From Methanomicrobium mobile BP (GTDB lineage: Archaea > Halobacteriota > Methanomicrobia > Methanomicrobiales > Methanomicrobiaceae), in the NCBI RefSeq assembly GCF_000711215.1, contig NZ_JOMF01000004.1, positions 372,001-436,000 of the forward strand: 64,000 nucleotides of DNA. The letters run 5' to 3'. The notes under the pieces were generated by a model. It was not told where the DNA came from. It saw only the letters and a list, made by a program, of their open reading frames with translations, and searched no databases. The position numbers and the translations under genes were made by a program. Shown here in pieces: positions 26,464 through 35,047 of this stretch; position 1 is the first letter of the stretch, and the number at the start of each line of letters is the position of its first letter.

Positions 26464-27840
26464 ATGAAAGACAGCAAAATACCTTACAAAATCTATCTCA
26501 ATGAAGACGAGATGCCGACACACTGGTATAATCTGAGAGCGGATATGAAAACCAAACCCTCTCCGCTTCTCAACCCCGCCACCGGCAAGCCGCTCAAGGC
26601 CGAGGAACTCACACCGATATTCTGTGAGGAACTCGTAAAACAGGAACTCGACGACACAACGCCGTTCATCGAGATCCCGAAGGAAATTCGCGACTTCTAC
26701 AAGATGTACAGACCGTCGCCGCTCGTTAGAGCATACTGCCTTGAAGAAGCGCTGGACACGCCCGCAAAAATCTACTACAAGTTTGAGGGCAACAACACAA
26801 GCGGATCACACAAACTTAACTCTGCCATCGCTCAGGCGTATTACGCAAAGAAGCAGGGACTTAAGGGTGTTACAACGGAGACGGGCGCGGGTCAGTGGGG
26901 TACTGCTCTTTCAATGGCATGTGCATACTTAAACCTCGACTGTAAAGTTTTCATGGTCAAAGTCTCCTACGAACAGAAACCGTTCAGAAGAGAGGTCATG
27001 AGGACCTACGGCGCATCCGTGGTCCCTTCGCCCTCGGAGGCAACCGACGTCGGAAAGAAGATTCTTGCGGAGCACCCGGGAACGACGGGAAGTCTCGGCT
27101 GCGCAATCTCGGAGGCTGTCGAGGTCGCGGTCAAGAACCCGGGTTACAGATATGTCCTCGGAAGCGTTCTCAATCAGGTCCTGCTCCACCAGTCAATCAT
27201 CGGTCTCGAGACCAAGACGGCGCTGGACAAATACGACATCAAGCCCGATATCATCATCGGCTGTGCGGGCGGAGGCTCGAACCTCGGCGGTCTTATAGCG
27301 CCGTTCATGAGAGAAAAACTGAGAGGAGAAGCCGATTACCGCATTATCGCCGTAGAACCGGCATCGTGCCCGAGCTTTACCCGCGGCACCTTCGCCTACG
27401 ACTTCGCCGATACGGGTATGATATGCCCGCTCGCCAAGATGTATACTCTCGGAAGCAGTTTCATCCCGTCGGCGAATCATGCGGGTGGTCTCAGATTCCA
27501 CGGAATGAGCACCATTCTCTCGCAACTCTACCATGACGGATATATGGAAGCCGTCGCCGTCGAACAGACCTCGGTATTCGAAGCGGCGGTGCAGTTCGCA
27601 CGCACGGAAGGTATCCTGCCGGCGCCGGAGAGCTCACACGCAATCAGGACCGCCATCGACGAGGCACTCAAATGCAAGAAGACAGGCGAGGAGAAGAACA
27701 TCGTATTCGGACTCACGGGAACGGGTTACTTCGACCTTGTCGCATATCAGATGTATAATGACGGCAAAATGACCGACGATATTCCGACAGACGCGGATAT
27801 CGCGGCATCGGTCGCGAAACTTCCTAAAGTGGACGCATAA
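26464..27840 (+). CDS. trpB2: Tryptophan synthase beta chain-like protein, TrpB2 type
   Basis: A 458-residue PLP enzyme of the long TrpB2 group. The PLP lysine lies in NTSGSHKLNSA (Lys117), the phosphate-binding loop is GCAGGGSNLGG, and the TrpB substrate loop ETGAGQWGTALS is present. RPSPL and the extended N-terminus (PTHWYNLRADM) mark TrpB2 rather than the TrpA-dependent TrpB1. No trpA or other trp gene is nearby, which is usual for trpB2. It catalyses indole plus serine condensation and is often thought to scavenge indole. I start at 26464 using the leader described for its promoter; ATG 26455 and TTG 26437 are alternatives. Confidence 0.92.
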   Translation: MKDSKIPYKIYLNEDEMPTHWYNLRADMKTKPSPLLNPATGKPLKAEELTPIFCEELVKQELDDTTPFIEIPKEIRDFYKMYRPSPLVRAYCLEEALDTPAKIYYKFEGNNTSGSHKLNSAIAQAYYAKKQGLKGVTTETGAGQWGTALSMACAYLNLDCKVFMVKVSYEQKPFRREVMRTYGASVVPSPSEATDVGKKILAEHPGTTGSLGCAISEAVEVAVKNPGYRYVLGSVLNQVLLHQSIIGLETKTALDKYDIKPDIIIGCAGGGSNLGGLIAPFMREKLRGEADYRIIAVEPASCPSFTRGTFAYDFADTGMICPLAKMYTLGSSFIPSANHAGGLRFHGMSTILSQLYHDGYMEAVAVEQTSVFEAAVQFARTEGILPAPESSHAIRTAIDEALKCKKTGEEKNIVFGLTGTGYFDLVAYQMYNDGKMTDDIPTDADIAASVAKLPKVDA

Positions 27841-27944
27841 ACCGGGCATAAATAGAATCATAACCGAAATCAGGACAGAAATCGGAACAGAACTCAAAAC
27901 CAAAAAAAGAACCAAATAGGAACCCAAATTAAAACAGAAACGGG

Positions 27945-27986
27945 ATGCGGTCCGAAAGGTTTCACGTGAAACATCGGTCCGCACCC
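27945..27986. promoter_or_regulatory. parS-like palindrome within a larger inverted repeat
   Basis: GGTTTCACGTGAAACA at 27958-27973 matches the bacterial ParB binding consensus parS (TGTTTCACGTGAAACA) at 15 of 16 positions; its 14-bp core is a perfect palindrome. Flanking GCGGTCCGA (27947-27955) and TCGGTCCGC (27974-27982) extend the symmetry with one central mismatch. It lies between the convergent ends of trpB2 and an unknown gene, so it could also be a transcription-termination hairpin. Confidence 0.5.
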
Positions 27987-28019
27987 GTCTGAATCCTCTT
28001 TTCGGCGGCGAAAAACCGC

Positions 28020-28469
28020 TCAGAAAAGCCTGTATATGAAATAATTCTCGAATGGTCTCTCTTTCTGATCGAAATCGGCGAGGATGTTGGCGCGGTTTCC
28101 GAGTTTCAGCATCTTTTCGGCGAGAACATCCGTACCGCAGCTCTTCTCGAAGAGCACGGAAAGGTCATGATTTATCTTCTTTATCTCTTCGTGAGAGATC
28201 TTGTTGAGAGCATCCGCGGGATAGGCGTCGATGCCGAAATACTCAAAGACGGATTCCATCGAGATGAGCCATAACCGAGACCGCACTGCCCGTCTTGCGG
28301 CGACGTTTGCCTCGATGTCGGTAAGAACCAGATACGCGACGTTCGGACCGTGATAGAATGCCTTGAATGAGTAGAGCGTGCCTTTCGATTCGGTTATCTT
28401 ATCCGGCGATACCCCAAGGTAACGTGCCAATACCGCTTTTTTATTCTCAATCTCACGACGGGATACCAT
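28020..28469 (-). CDS. Conserved-looking protein of unknown function
   Basis: A 149-residue soluble protein I do not recognise. It starts MVSRREIENKKAVLARYLG, has a central beta-rich stretch (YSFKAFYHGPNVAYLVLTD), a run of Arg/Ala around RRAVRSRLWLIS, and an amphipathic helical segment with two cysteine-free halves. Base composition and codon use match the neighbours, which supports a real gene. It stands alone between the trpB2 end and a 326-bp gap before the RPA genes. Confidence 0.55.
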   Translation of the reverse strand: MVSRREIENKKAVLARYLGVSPDKITESKGTLYSFKAFYHGPNVAYLVLTDIEANVAARRAVRSRLWLISMESVFEYFGIDAYPADALNKISHEEIKKINHDLSVLFEKSCGTDVLAEKMLKLGNRANILADFDQKERPFENYFIYRLF

Positions 28470-28795
28470 TTCCGATTCATCACACAGGGCAGTGACGGAT
28501 TTTGAATAATTAATCCGAAATCAGGTCAATGCAGTCAGTATTGAAATTACTTTAAATTTGAATATAAAAAATATTGCTGATACTGACAGTTTTTGACGAT
28601 GCCCCGAAAATGCGATGCAAATCATCCGGGGGCATTATGAATTTCAAAAAAAGACGGCGGAGAATACGGGTTTTTTTCGACCGCACCGCCATTTTCTTTT
28701 GGGTTCCTTTGGATTATTTTTGATGCTTTTGGATTTTTTATGAAATCTTTTGGACTTTATTGGGGTTACAGTTTCTACGACCTTTACTACGACCT
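28470..28795. other. Intergenic region with T-rich degenerate repeats
   Basis: This 326-bp gap between two minus-strand genes holds no open frame worth calling. The part at 28690-28765 has repeated CTTTTGGATTTT-like steps, and GGCGG (28652-28656) with CCGCC (28686-28690) could form a stem. It is probably the 3' region of the RPA operon plus the promoter of the 149-residue gene. Confidence 0.4.
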
Positions 28796-29422
28796 TTACA
28801 TCTCGGTCTTGATGAGGGCGTTATATGCCGCCTGCTTATACACATCGAGATTTGTGCCGTAAAACTCATCCGCCTTGAGAGAATCGTCGGTCTTTCCGAA
28901 TACAGCTATGCGATCCAGAGTCGCTTGTGCCGCATCGTCGACCCAGATCTTTGCCGTATCGATATCGGTCTCGGAGATATTCTCGACCCTTACCGAGACA
29001 AAGACCGAGCCGTCCGGCGTTGTTCGGACAACGGGCTTGCCTATGACCGAGACATAGGTGCCCGGCTCGATCCTTGAGATCTTTGCCATCGCTTCCTGCT
29101 GGTAGCTTCCCGCATTAATGAAGAAGATACCCGTCGGATCCGAGACACGTGCGGTGTAAAACGGCGTATCGTCGCCTTTCTTCTCCTTCTGAGTCATCTG
29201 ACCGCAGAAAAATATCCTGTTGCAGCGCTCTCCCGTCGGAAGTATGACATATACGGGGCTTTTCTCGTCGCTGCCGTCCTTGAACTGCAATCTGGTCTCA
29301 CGGAGTTCGGCGGCAAAAACACGCTTTGCGGGCTCGCGTATGAACTTCTTTCCGTTCTGTGCGCCGTTTCTCGATCCCGAGCCGTTTGAACCGGCGTTAT
29401 TTCCGAAATTATCGTCGGTCAT
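28796..29422 (-). CDS. RPA-associated OB-fold protein (Rpap, COG3390)
   Basis: A 208-residue protein with a Gly/Asn/Ser-rich first 25 residues, then an OB-fold: REPAKRVFAAELRE, YVILPTGERCNRIFFCGQMTQKE, FYTARVSDPTGIFFINAG and YVSVIGKPVVRTTPDGSVF. This is the COG3390 RPA-associated family encoded beside euryarchaeal RPA genes; in haloarchaea these partners bind their cognate RPA and help in DNA repair. Its ATG overlaps the RPA stop by one base (TGATG), so translation is coupled. Confidence 0.86.
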   Translation of the reverse strand: MTDDNFGNNAGSNGSGSRNGAQNGKKFIREPAKRVFAAELRETRLQFKDGSDEKSPVYVILPTGERCNRIFFCGQMTQKEKKGDDTPFYTARVSDPTGIFFINAGSYQQEAMAKISRIEPGTYVSVIGKPVVRTTPDGSVFVSVRVENISETDIDTAKIWVDDAAQATLDRIAVFGKTDDSLKADEFYGTNLDVYKQAAYNALIKTEM

Positions 29423-30699
29423 CAGTCCTTACCTCCCTGATTGTCCGATGCTGCCGATTGCAGGACTTCCACGGATTCAGAAGCGCGGTTTATCAGCGCC
29501 GCATGCTTCTCCGAGTCGTAGTCCACGAACTCGCAGCTCGAGACGAGGACAGTGCCGTCAAGGTTGCTTCCCCTGCACCTGAAATATCTGCCCATCATAA
29601 CCTCTTTGAGTTTATCGACGACATCGTCGAGTCCCAGCGGGCTTGACTGCACAATCTCGACCGCCTTGTCGAGTGTAATGCCGGTGACCGCCTCCACGAC
29701 CTCTCTCTGCATCAGAATGTTCCTTGCGCTGACGCCGTCGTCCAACACCCCCGTCACTCTCAGATCATATCTGAAATCCGTCTGCACCTCGTGATCGGGG
29801 CAGTAGTTCTGCCTGTTCAGCACGCGGGTGCACCCCTCGACCGGACAGCGCTTGATTACCCCCGAACCCGGACCCATATTCAGAAATGCGCCGAAGAGCG
29901 TTGTGCTTCCGTCGGCAACATCAAGAGAAGCGCCCTCTTCCTCAAGTATGGTGGCGCCCGTGAAATTAAGGGAAAGTCGTCCCTGATATTCGTCGACGCC
30001 GGCATAATATATCGTGTATACTTTGCCTTCCTCGACAGCGGTGCTGCTGTCATCCTTCCATGTCACGAATTTGACACTGCCTGTCTCATCGCCGACCATT
30101 CCCGTCTGCATCATCCTGTCATGCCGCGGTTCCCAGTTCTGAACAACCTTTACGCGCACGGTGGCAATGCCGGGCTTAATCCCCGAAATCGGCACTGGCT
30201 GCGGGATAAGGGTGCAGACCTCGTCGACCTCCTCAATCTTCGTTCCCGAATGAATCTTCATGCTCGGCGAACCGCGATACTCATCCACGGTTGCCGACTC
30301 GAGACGATACCATGAACCGAGTTCGAGAGTCGGCGCATTTGCCTTTGCCCAGACAACAAAGCGTATTGCCCCGGAATCGTCGGCAATGATACCCGTCTGA
30401 GACATCGCGGGCGACACCGGTGTCGAGAGCGAGACAACCTTTCCCACGATATTTACCCAGTCGCCGGGGTTTGCATCGGCGATCTTTCCGAATTCGGCAT
30501 TCTGACTGCCCGATGCGGAGTTCTTCAAAACTTCTTTAAGGCTCTCGCCGGTAACCATGCGCTCGGCTTCATCTGCCGGAATACTGAGATCGTTGATCAA
30601 CAGGTTTAACTTGGAACGGATTTTTGCTTCGTTGGCAACGCCGCCCATATCACTTACTTTCCGGGAGATTCTTTCTACTATCTGTGGATCGATTTCCAT
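29422..30699 (-). CDS. rpa: Replication protein A, multi-OB-fold single-stranded DNA-binding protein
   Basis: A 425-residue RPA. An N-terminal helical segment (to about 75) is followed by OB domains starting at GDWVNIVGKVVSLST and GIATVRVKVVQNWEPRH, then a zinc-finger-type C-terminal OB domain with CPVEGCTRVLNRQNYCPDH (C-x4-C-x8-C-x2-H). It coats single-stranded DNA in replication, repair and recombination. I choose ATG 30699 because GGAG ends 11 bp before it; a GTG at 30708 would sit only 2 bp after the GGAG. It forms an operon with the RPA-associated gene. A palindrome lies 20-32 bp upstream. Confidence 0.92.
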   Translation of the reverse strand: MEIDPQIVERISRKVSDMGGVANEAKIRSKLNLLINDLSIPADEAERMVTGESLKEVLKNSASGSQNAEFGKIADANPGDWVNIVGKVVSLSTPVSPAMSQTGIIADDSGAIRFVVWAKANAPTLELGSWYRLESATVDEYRGSPSMKIHSGTKIEEVDEVCTLIPQPVPISGIKPGIATVRVKVVQNWEPRHDRMMQTGMVGDETGSVKFVTWKDDSSTAVEEGKVYTIYYAGVDEYQGRLSLNFTGATILEEEGASLDVADGSTTLFGAFLNMGPGSGVIKRCPVEGCTRVLNRQNYCPDHEVQTDFRYDLRVTGVLDDGVSARNILMQREVVEAVTGITLDKAVEIVQSSPLGLDDVVDKLKEVMMGRYFRCRGSNLDGTVLVSSCEFVDYDSEKHAALINRASESVEVLQSAASDNQGGKD

Positions 30700-30718
30700 T
30701 AATTTCACATCTCCAATT

Positions 30719-30731
30719 AGTACTAAGTACT
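30719..30731. promoter_or_regulatory. Palindrome upstream of rpa
   Basis: AGTACTAAGTACT is a 13-bp palindrome around a central A. It lies between the possible TATA-like TTCTATAC (about 30735-30742 on the minus strand) and the rpa start, where an operator for a DNA-damage or replication regulator could act. Confidence 0.4.
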
Positions 30732-30876
30732 GTATAGAATAAAAACCATGACCCCGCGGTCCGAAAGTGAAATGTTGTTTCGAAGTATGTTCTTCCTAAG
30801 CATGTTGTTCCGAAGCCGCGGCTGAAGGGCACGATATCTATACATTTAAGTAAAAATAATGCATACTAAATCAGAT

Positions 30877-31068
30877 ATGACATTAACAGCAGACAGTCCA
30901 TTATCTGAATTGCTTCAGGAAAACCCGCGTTCAGCCGAGATTCTCATGAGATTCGGCATGGGCTGCGTAGGTTGTGCACTTGCAAGCGGCGAGACAATCA
31001 GACAGGCGGCAGCCGGTCACGGCATACCCCTTGACGAGCTTCTCGATGCTTTAGGCATCAAGCAGTAA
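30877..31068 (+). CDS. DUF1858 small redox-disulfide protein
   Basis: A 63-residue protein of the family annotated as hybrid-cluster-protein-associated redox disulfide domain (DUF1858). The fold marks are DSPLSELLQENPRSAEILMR and the conserved FGMGCVGCALASGETI with a C-x2-C pair, then HGIPLDELLDALGI. Members are thought to bind metal or act as small redox partners. The ATG at 30859 would add six polar residues; homologues normally begin at the M-T-L-T-A-D-S-P site, so I prefer 30877. It is monocistronic and diverges from rpa. Confidence 0.85.
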   Translation: MTLTADSPLSELLQENPRSAEILMRFGMGCVGCALASGETIRQAAAGHGIPLDELLDALGIKQ

Positions 31069-31184
31069 ATTCCAAAATATATTTTTCAAATTTTCAGTAT
31101 TTTATCGATTTTTCAGCATTCTGGCGGATTTTCAGCGTTTTGTGCTTTTAGGGAGTTGTACATTCGGAATTTTCGCCAATAGGT

Positions 31185-32198
31185 CTATTTCTCGGTCAGC
31201 CGCAGATTGCGTGCCTTCGCAAACGCCTTTGCATCCGCGACCGCGACATCGGTATCGTCAAGAATGAAGTTCGCAACCTCTTTGTAATGATTTAAAAGAC
31301 AGCGCTTGCACGACCAAACGGGACTGCCGTCCGATGAGGTTATCAGGTCGCCCAGCTCTTCGTCGCCGCAGGGGTAGAACGGACAGTAACAGAGTTTGCA
31401 GGACTGACCCCTGAAATGGCAGGGATAAAATTCGCAATAGGGTCTCCATTCCGTTATGCTAAGACCGCTCATGGTGCTGACAACGAAGAAAGACGGCTCT
31501 TTAGCGGAGACATCGCCCTCGTGACGCTTGAGGGCTTCGATAACGCCGTTTTTGACGCAGAGATAAACCTTAGAGCCGCAGTCCGTAAGGGTCCCCGCAT
31601 ATTCGTGCACGCGGACGCCTGCGGCAACGCCGCCCCCTACAGCTGTATCTGCGGGAGTATTTGCGGATTCATCGTCGGCGCGGTCGCAGATGACAACAAC
31701 CTCATCGGTCGTTGTCCCGAAATAATCGCGCCCCAGACTGCTCAATGCATCCGCTTTTGCCTCCGTTGCCGTAATAATCGTCTCAAGGAGCGCCGAATCC
31801 GTAAAAAGCTCTCTCGAATGAACAATGATGTTTATCGTATGCGGCGTATACCTCTCGGACTCCGGCTTTGACCGCGGACGCGAAGACGCCGGAATCTCTG
31901 GGACATCGGGATTCGGATTGCCCGCGCCCGCCGTGACAAAGACCGTGATATAGCCGTAGGTAAAGATGCAGAGATTCTTCATCGAGACCGCGGTCAGCAG
32001 CCCGTAAAAATCGTCGCCGAATCCGGCGTCCTTTGCGACCGAATTCAGATAATTTTGCGGATTGTCGTGGTTGAAGTCCATCGGCACCGTATGATTGAAT
32101 ACCGTTGCGACATTGCCGATGCCGCCGCCGACACCCGTGCTTGCCGCTCTGAAATTGCCGCGAATAAAAAGAGTGTTTTGTTTTACCGTGTATCTCAT
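31185..32198 (-). CDS. cbiZ: Adenosylcobinamide amidohydrolase CbiZ with C-terminal Cys-rich domain
   Basis: A 337-residue protein. Residues 1-~235 are a CbiZ domain: STGVGGGIGNVATVFNHTVP, then GLLTAVSMKNLCIFTYGYITVFVTAG, with a Pro/Ser-rich insert and an INIIVHSRELFTDSALLETI core. CbiZ cleaves the aminopropanol side chain of adenosylcobinamide so that archaea can salvage it to cobyric acid, important for methanogens that need corrinoid. The C-terminal ~80 residues are a separate cysteine-rich small domain (PF04071 type) with EFYPCHFRGQSCKLCYCPFYPC and a CKRC pair, probably binding zinc. It follows the NrdD-tail gene by 15 bp. Confidence 0.84.
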   Translation of the reverse strand: MRYTVKQNTLFIRGNFRAASTGVGGGIGNVATVFNHTVPMDFNHDNPQNYLNSVAKDAGFGDDFYGLLTAVSMKNLCIFTYGYITVFVTAGAGNPNPDVPEIPASSRPRSKPESERYTPHTINIIVHSRELFTDSALLETIITATEAKADALSSLGRDYFGTTTDEVVVICDRADDESANTPADTAVGGGVAAGVRVHEYAGTLTDCGSKVYLCVKNGVIEALKRHEGDVSAKEPSFFVVSTMSGLSITEWRPYCEFYPCHFRGQSCKLCYCPFYPCGDEELGDLITSSDGSPVWSCKRCLLNHYKEVANFILDDTDVAVADAKAFAKARNLRLTEK

Positions 32199-32213
32199 GA
32201 CACGTTATGAAAT

Positions 32214-32576
32214 CTATGCCACGTTGTATCTGGCGCGGTCTTTGAGTTCCTGCTGTTTGCCCTGATTCCAGCCGGCAACATCGGCAAGGTAGCCTGTGAC
32301 GCGGGACACCTGTGAAACGTCGTGCGAACCGCATTCGGGACAGATCGGCTGACCGCAGAGCGGACAATACTCAATCTTCTCGACAATGGAGTGCTGACAG
32401 TGGCAGTGGTCGAGCGGGCACATAATCTCAAGCTCGGTCTCGCCGCAGCACGGGCAGGGCGTCTCGTCGACGACATGATTACATGTGTGGCACTTGTATC
32501 TGCGTTCTTCTACGGGAATATCCTCCAAAGACTTGTATTTCTTTGCAAGTTCGAGCTGTTCCTCTGTCCAAATCAT
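32214..32576 (-). CDS. Stand-alone NrdD C-terminal tail with zinc ribbons and glycyl-radical motif
   Basis: A 120-residue protein annotated in related genomes as anaerobic ribonucleotide reductase, but far too short for the ~700-residue catalytic NrdD. It has CHTCNH with CPCCG, MCPLDHCHC, YCPLCGQPICPECGSHDV and then the NrdD end signature SRVTGYLADVAGWNQGKQQELKDR, where GYLA corresponds to the region of the glycyl-radical Gly. No frame upstream or on the other strand supplies the missing part, and the start is clean, so it is a stand-alone protein, not a frameshift. It might be a repair partner in the manner of bacterial YfiD/GrcA, or only a zinc protein. Confidence 0.75.
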   Translation of the reverse strand: MIWTEEQLELAKKYKSLEDIPVEERRYKCHTCNHVVDETPCPCCGETELEIMCPLDHCHCQHSIVEKIEYCPLCGQPICPECGSHDVSQVSRVTGYLADVAGWNQGKQQELKDRARYNVA

Positions 32577-32784
32577 ACATTTAATGTAGTGACTCTAGGC
32601 TTTAAAAGTATCCCATATAACATATCCTTCCGCGGCATTTTTGCGGCACAATGGTTATGATCTCCGTTATACATTTTTATCGCTCCGAAACAATTGTCCG
32701 CATTTCTCACCGTCATCACAACCCTTCGCAATCGGAGAAACATAGAACCTCGCAACCTGAGAGTGTCGGGGCGGGTGGGCGGGG

Positions 32785-32844
32785 ACAGCAGTTACAGGAG
32801 CACAACGGCAGTCACATGAGCATAATGGCAGTTACGGGGCAAAA
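32785..32844. repeat. 20-bp degenerate tandem repeat, three units
   Basis: Three contiguous 20-bp units based on ACGGCAGTTACATGAGCATA (32785-32804, 32805-32824, 32825-32844). They lie 40 bp upstream of a small gene, in the region separating it from the divergent NrdD-tail gene (307-bp gap, otherwise without features). Confidence 0.7.
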
Positions 32845-32883
32845 TAGAATAGCTTTACACCTTTGAAAAGTCAATTACTATAA

Positions 32884-33150
32884 ATGCCAAAAGACACACC
32901 CGTTGACTTCAACGAAGACATGACCGGAATCGTCTTCGACGGCGAAAGATACGATATTCCCGGAATGGACATGATATTTTACGCCGTCTACCAACGCGGC
33001 GCTTCCTCGCGCGAGGTCTTAAAGGAACTGCTCATAAACGAGATCAAAAGAGCAGGCATTGCCTATCCGAAGGATAAAGAAGAAGAATTCGGATTTGCGC
33101 TCGTCAAAAAATATAAGATGACGATGCAGAGAGGCGGCGGCGAGGTCTGA
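32884..33150 (+). CDS. Small acidic protein of unknown function
   Basis: An 88-residue protein I do not recognise. It begins MPKDTPVDFNEDMTGIVFDG, has an amphipathic helix around SSREVLKELLINEIKRAG, and ends KKYKMTMQRGGGEV. No cysteines, signal peptide or membrane segment. Codon use matches the surrounding genes. A TATA-like TTACTATAAA precedes it very closely, so a leaderless or short-leader message is likely. Confidence 0.6.
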   Translation: MPKDTPVDFNEDMTGIVFDGERYDIPGMDMIFYAVYQRGASSREVLKELLINEIKRAGIAYPKDKEEEFGFALVKKYKMTMQRGGGEV

Positions 33151-33310
33151 ACCCGCAAAATCCGCAGATCACCGTTTTCACCTATTTCATATTTTTTCGT
33201 TTTTCAGCCGATGCGGCATGATAATGCCTCAGGTGACTCATAGGGCTCATCATATGCGAACCGCATCAGAACGGGTCATCTCATCATCGGCATCATAGGC
33301 ATCATGCGGG

Positions 33311-33949
33311 TCAGAGTTTGCGCACGAATGCGTATTTTGCGGCGGCAGCCTGCGGATCGTCCGAGGTGTAAATAGATCTGCCGACTATCATGCCGTCGAT
33401 GAGCGGCGCTATCTCCTCGGCACTGCCGCCCTGTGCGCCGACGCCTGGTGAGAGAATCTTCAGATTCCCGATAACGCCGCGGAGCTTCTTCACGGTCTCG
33501 GGACGTGTCGCGGGCGCGATTATGCCGTCAGCCTTGCAGTCCACCGCAAGTTTTGCGAGTTTTACGCCGTTTTCGCCTCCGAGGAACTCAAGAGCGCCCG
33601 GATGGCTCATCTCGGTCACGACATAACATTCGCCCCCGGCATCGTGAGCCGCCTCGACGGATGCCGTTACCGAGTCGCTTCCCGTAAAGCCCTGCGTGAT
33701 TATCCCCGAAAATCCCGCCTCAAAGACGTGCTCGGCGATAAGCCGGCTGGTATTGGGAATATCCGCGACCTTAAAATCGGCGATAAGCGGCAGCCCGAGA
33801 TGCGAGAGGTCGCGTGCAATCGAGAGCCCGCTGCCCAGAACGAGCGGGTATCCTATCTTGATTGCGTCAAGATACGGCGCCGTCTTCTCGGCTATCTCAA
33901 CAGCCTCATCGCGTGTAAGAACATCAAGTGCAAGTATAAGATCAGTCAT
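33311..33949 (-). CDS. pyrF: Orotidine 5'-phosphate decarboxylase
   Basis: A 212-residue TIM barrel with the decarboxylase active site: LILALDV (strand 1), the catalytic D-x-K-x-x-D motif in DFKVADIPNT, ITQGFTGSDSV, the LSPGVGAQGG phosphate loop and MIVGRSIY. It converts OMP to UMP, the last step of pyrimidine synthesis. Length is that of archaeal PyrF. It follows dys by 15 bp on the same strand and is probably co-transcribed. Confidence 0.94.
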   Translation of the reverse strand: MTDLILALDVLTRDEAVEIAEKTAPYLDAIKIGYPLVLGSGLSIARDLSHLGLPLIADFKVADIPNTSRLIAEHVFEAGFSGIITQGFTGSDSVTASVEAAHDAGGECYVVTEMSHPGALEFLGGENGVKLAKLAVDCKADGIIAPATRPETVKKLRGVIGNLKILSPGVGAQGGSAEEIAPLIDGMIVGRSIYTSDDPQAAAAKYAFVRKL

Positions 33950-33964
33950 ATTTCTCAGGTTTCG

Positions 33965-34903
33965 TTATTTCTGTAATCTTTCGAGTGTTGCGGCGACAAT
34001 CAGCGGAAGGTTGATTGTGGCATCGCCGTATACGGTCTGCGAGGTGGCATCCTCGGTGAGCTTGCCCCACGATTTTGCCTCGTCGAGTGTCGCACCCGAA
34101 AGTCCGCCGAGGTCGGGTCTGTCGCCTGTGAGCTGAATCGCGTAGTCAAAGCCTTCGGGGGTCATGAGCCTGCTCTGGAAGATGTAGTTCTTCGGGACGC
34201 CGCCGCCGACAAGGAACGCTCCGCTTTTCTTCGCGGCAAAGCAGATATCCATGAGCTTTGACATATCCTTGAAAGCGTCGATTGTGACGCCGCCGGTCTG
34301 GTTGAACATCCAGTACTGAAGTCCTATCATCGAGTCCTGAAGTGCGGGGCAGAAGACGGGGACATCCTTCTTTGCGGCGGTTGCAAGGATACCGCGGTCG
34401 AGGTTCTTTCCGATGAGGTTCGTTACATCCTGAATCGAGTATTTCTGACCGCGTTCAAGTTGGGAGAAGACGTCCTGCATAAACTCCTCGAACTTGATGA
34501 ACGCCGTCGTCGGAAGGTAGATATCGAAAATTCTGTTGATCTCCTCCTCGCGAAGTTTGACGTCGTCGCATATCTCGGTGCCGTGGTAGTGCTTACAGCC
34601 GATTGCCTCTATGGTGTCGTGGGTGAGGTTTGCGCCCGTGGAGACAAGGACATCGATGTGACCCGCGTCTATGAGGTCGGCGACGATTCCGCCCATGCCG
34701 CCGGGGACCATTGCCCCCGAAAGTCCGAAGAACTTGACGGCTTCTTTGTCGCGAAGCATATTTTCGTAGATATTGACCGCACGCCACAGCGATCCGCCGT
34801 TATAGGCGCGGGCATTTCCGAACTGCTCGACAAGCTCGTTTACGGTCATTCCGGCTCTAACACGTGCCTGCACTACAGGCGTTCCTAACAATGATTCATC
34901 CAT
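33965..34903 (-). CDS. dys: Deoxyhypusine synthase
   Basis: A 312-residue enzyme with the family NAD- and spermidine-binding features: FFGLSGAMVPGGMGGIV, DVLVSTGANLTHDTIEAIGCKHYHG, PVFCPALQDSMIG and the catalytic-lysine loop GGGVPKNYI. It transfers the aminobutyl group of spermidine to a lysine of aIF5A. All catalytic segments are present. It is the first gene of a two-gene unit with pyrF. Confidence 0.94.
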   Translation of the reverse strand: MDESLLGTPVVQARVRAGMTVNELVEQFGNARAYNGGSLWRAVNIYENMLRDKEAVKFFGLSGAMVPGGMGGIVADLIDAGHIDVLVSTGANLTHDTIEAIGCKHYHGTEICDDVKLREEEINRIFDIYLPTTAFIKFEEFMQDVFSQLERGQKYSIQDVTNLIGKNLDRGILATAAKKDVPVFCPALQDSMIGLQYWMFNQTGGVTIDAFKDMSKLMDICFAAKKSGAFLVGGGVPKNYIFQSRLMTPEGFDYAIQLTGDRPDLGGLSGATLDEAKSWGKLTEDATSQTVYGDATINLPLIVAATLERLQK

Positions 34904-35047
34904 GGATATTCACTATCTGTTCCTCTATTATTTGCGGTTATAAACCATAATAATATCATATTGCAGAAAAAGCAGTATATTAGAGTAAAACATGAGTAAA
35001 ACCGCGGCAAGTACGGATATATAACGCGGTAAATAGGGGAGATGCGG

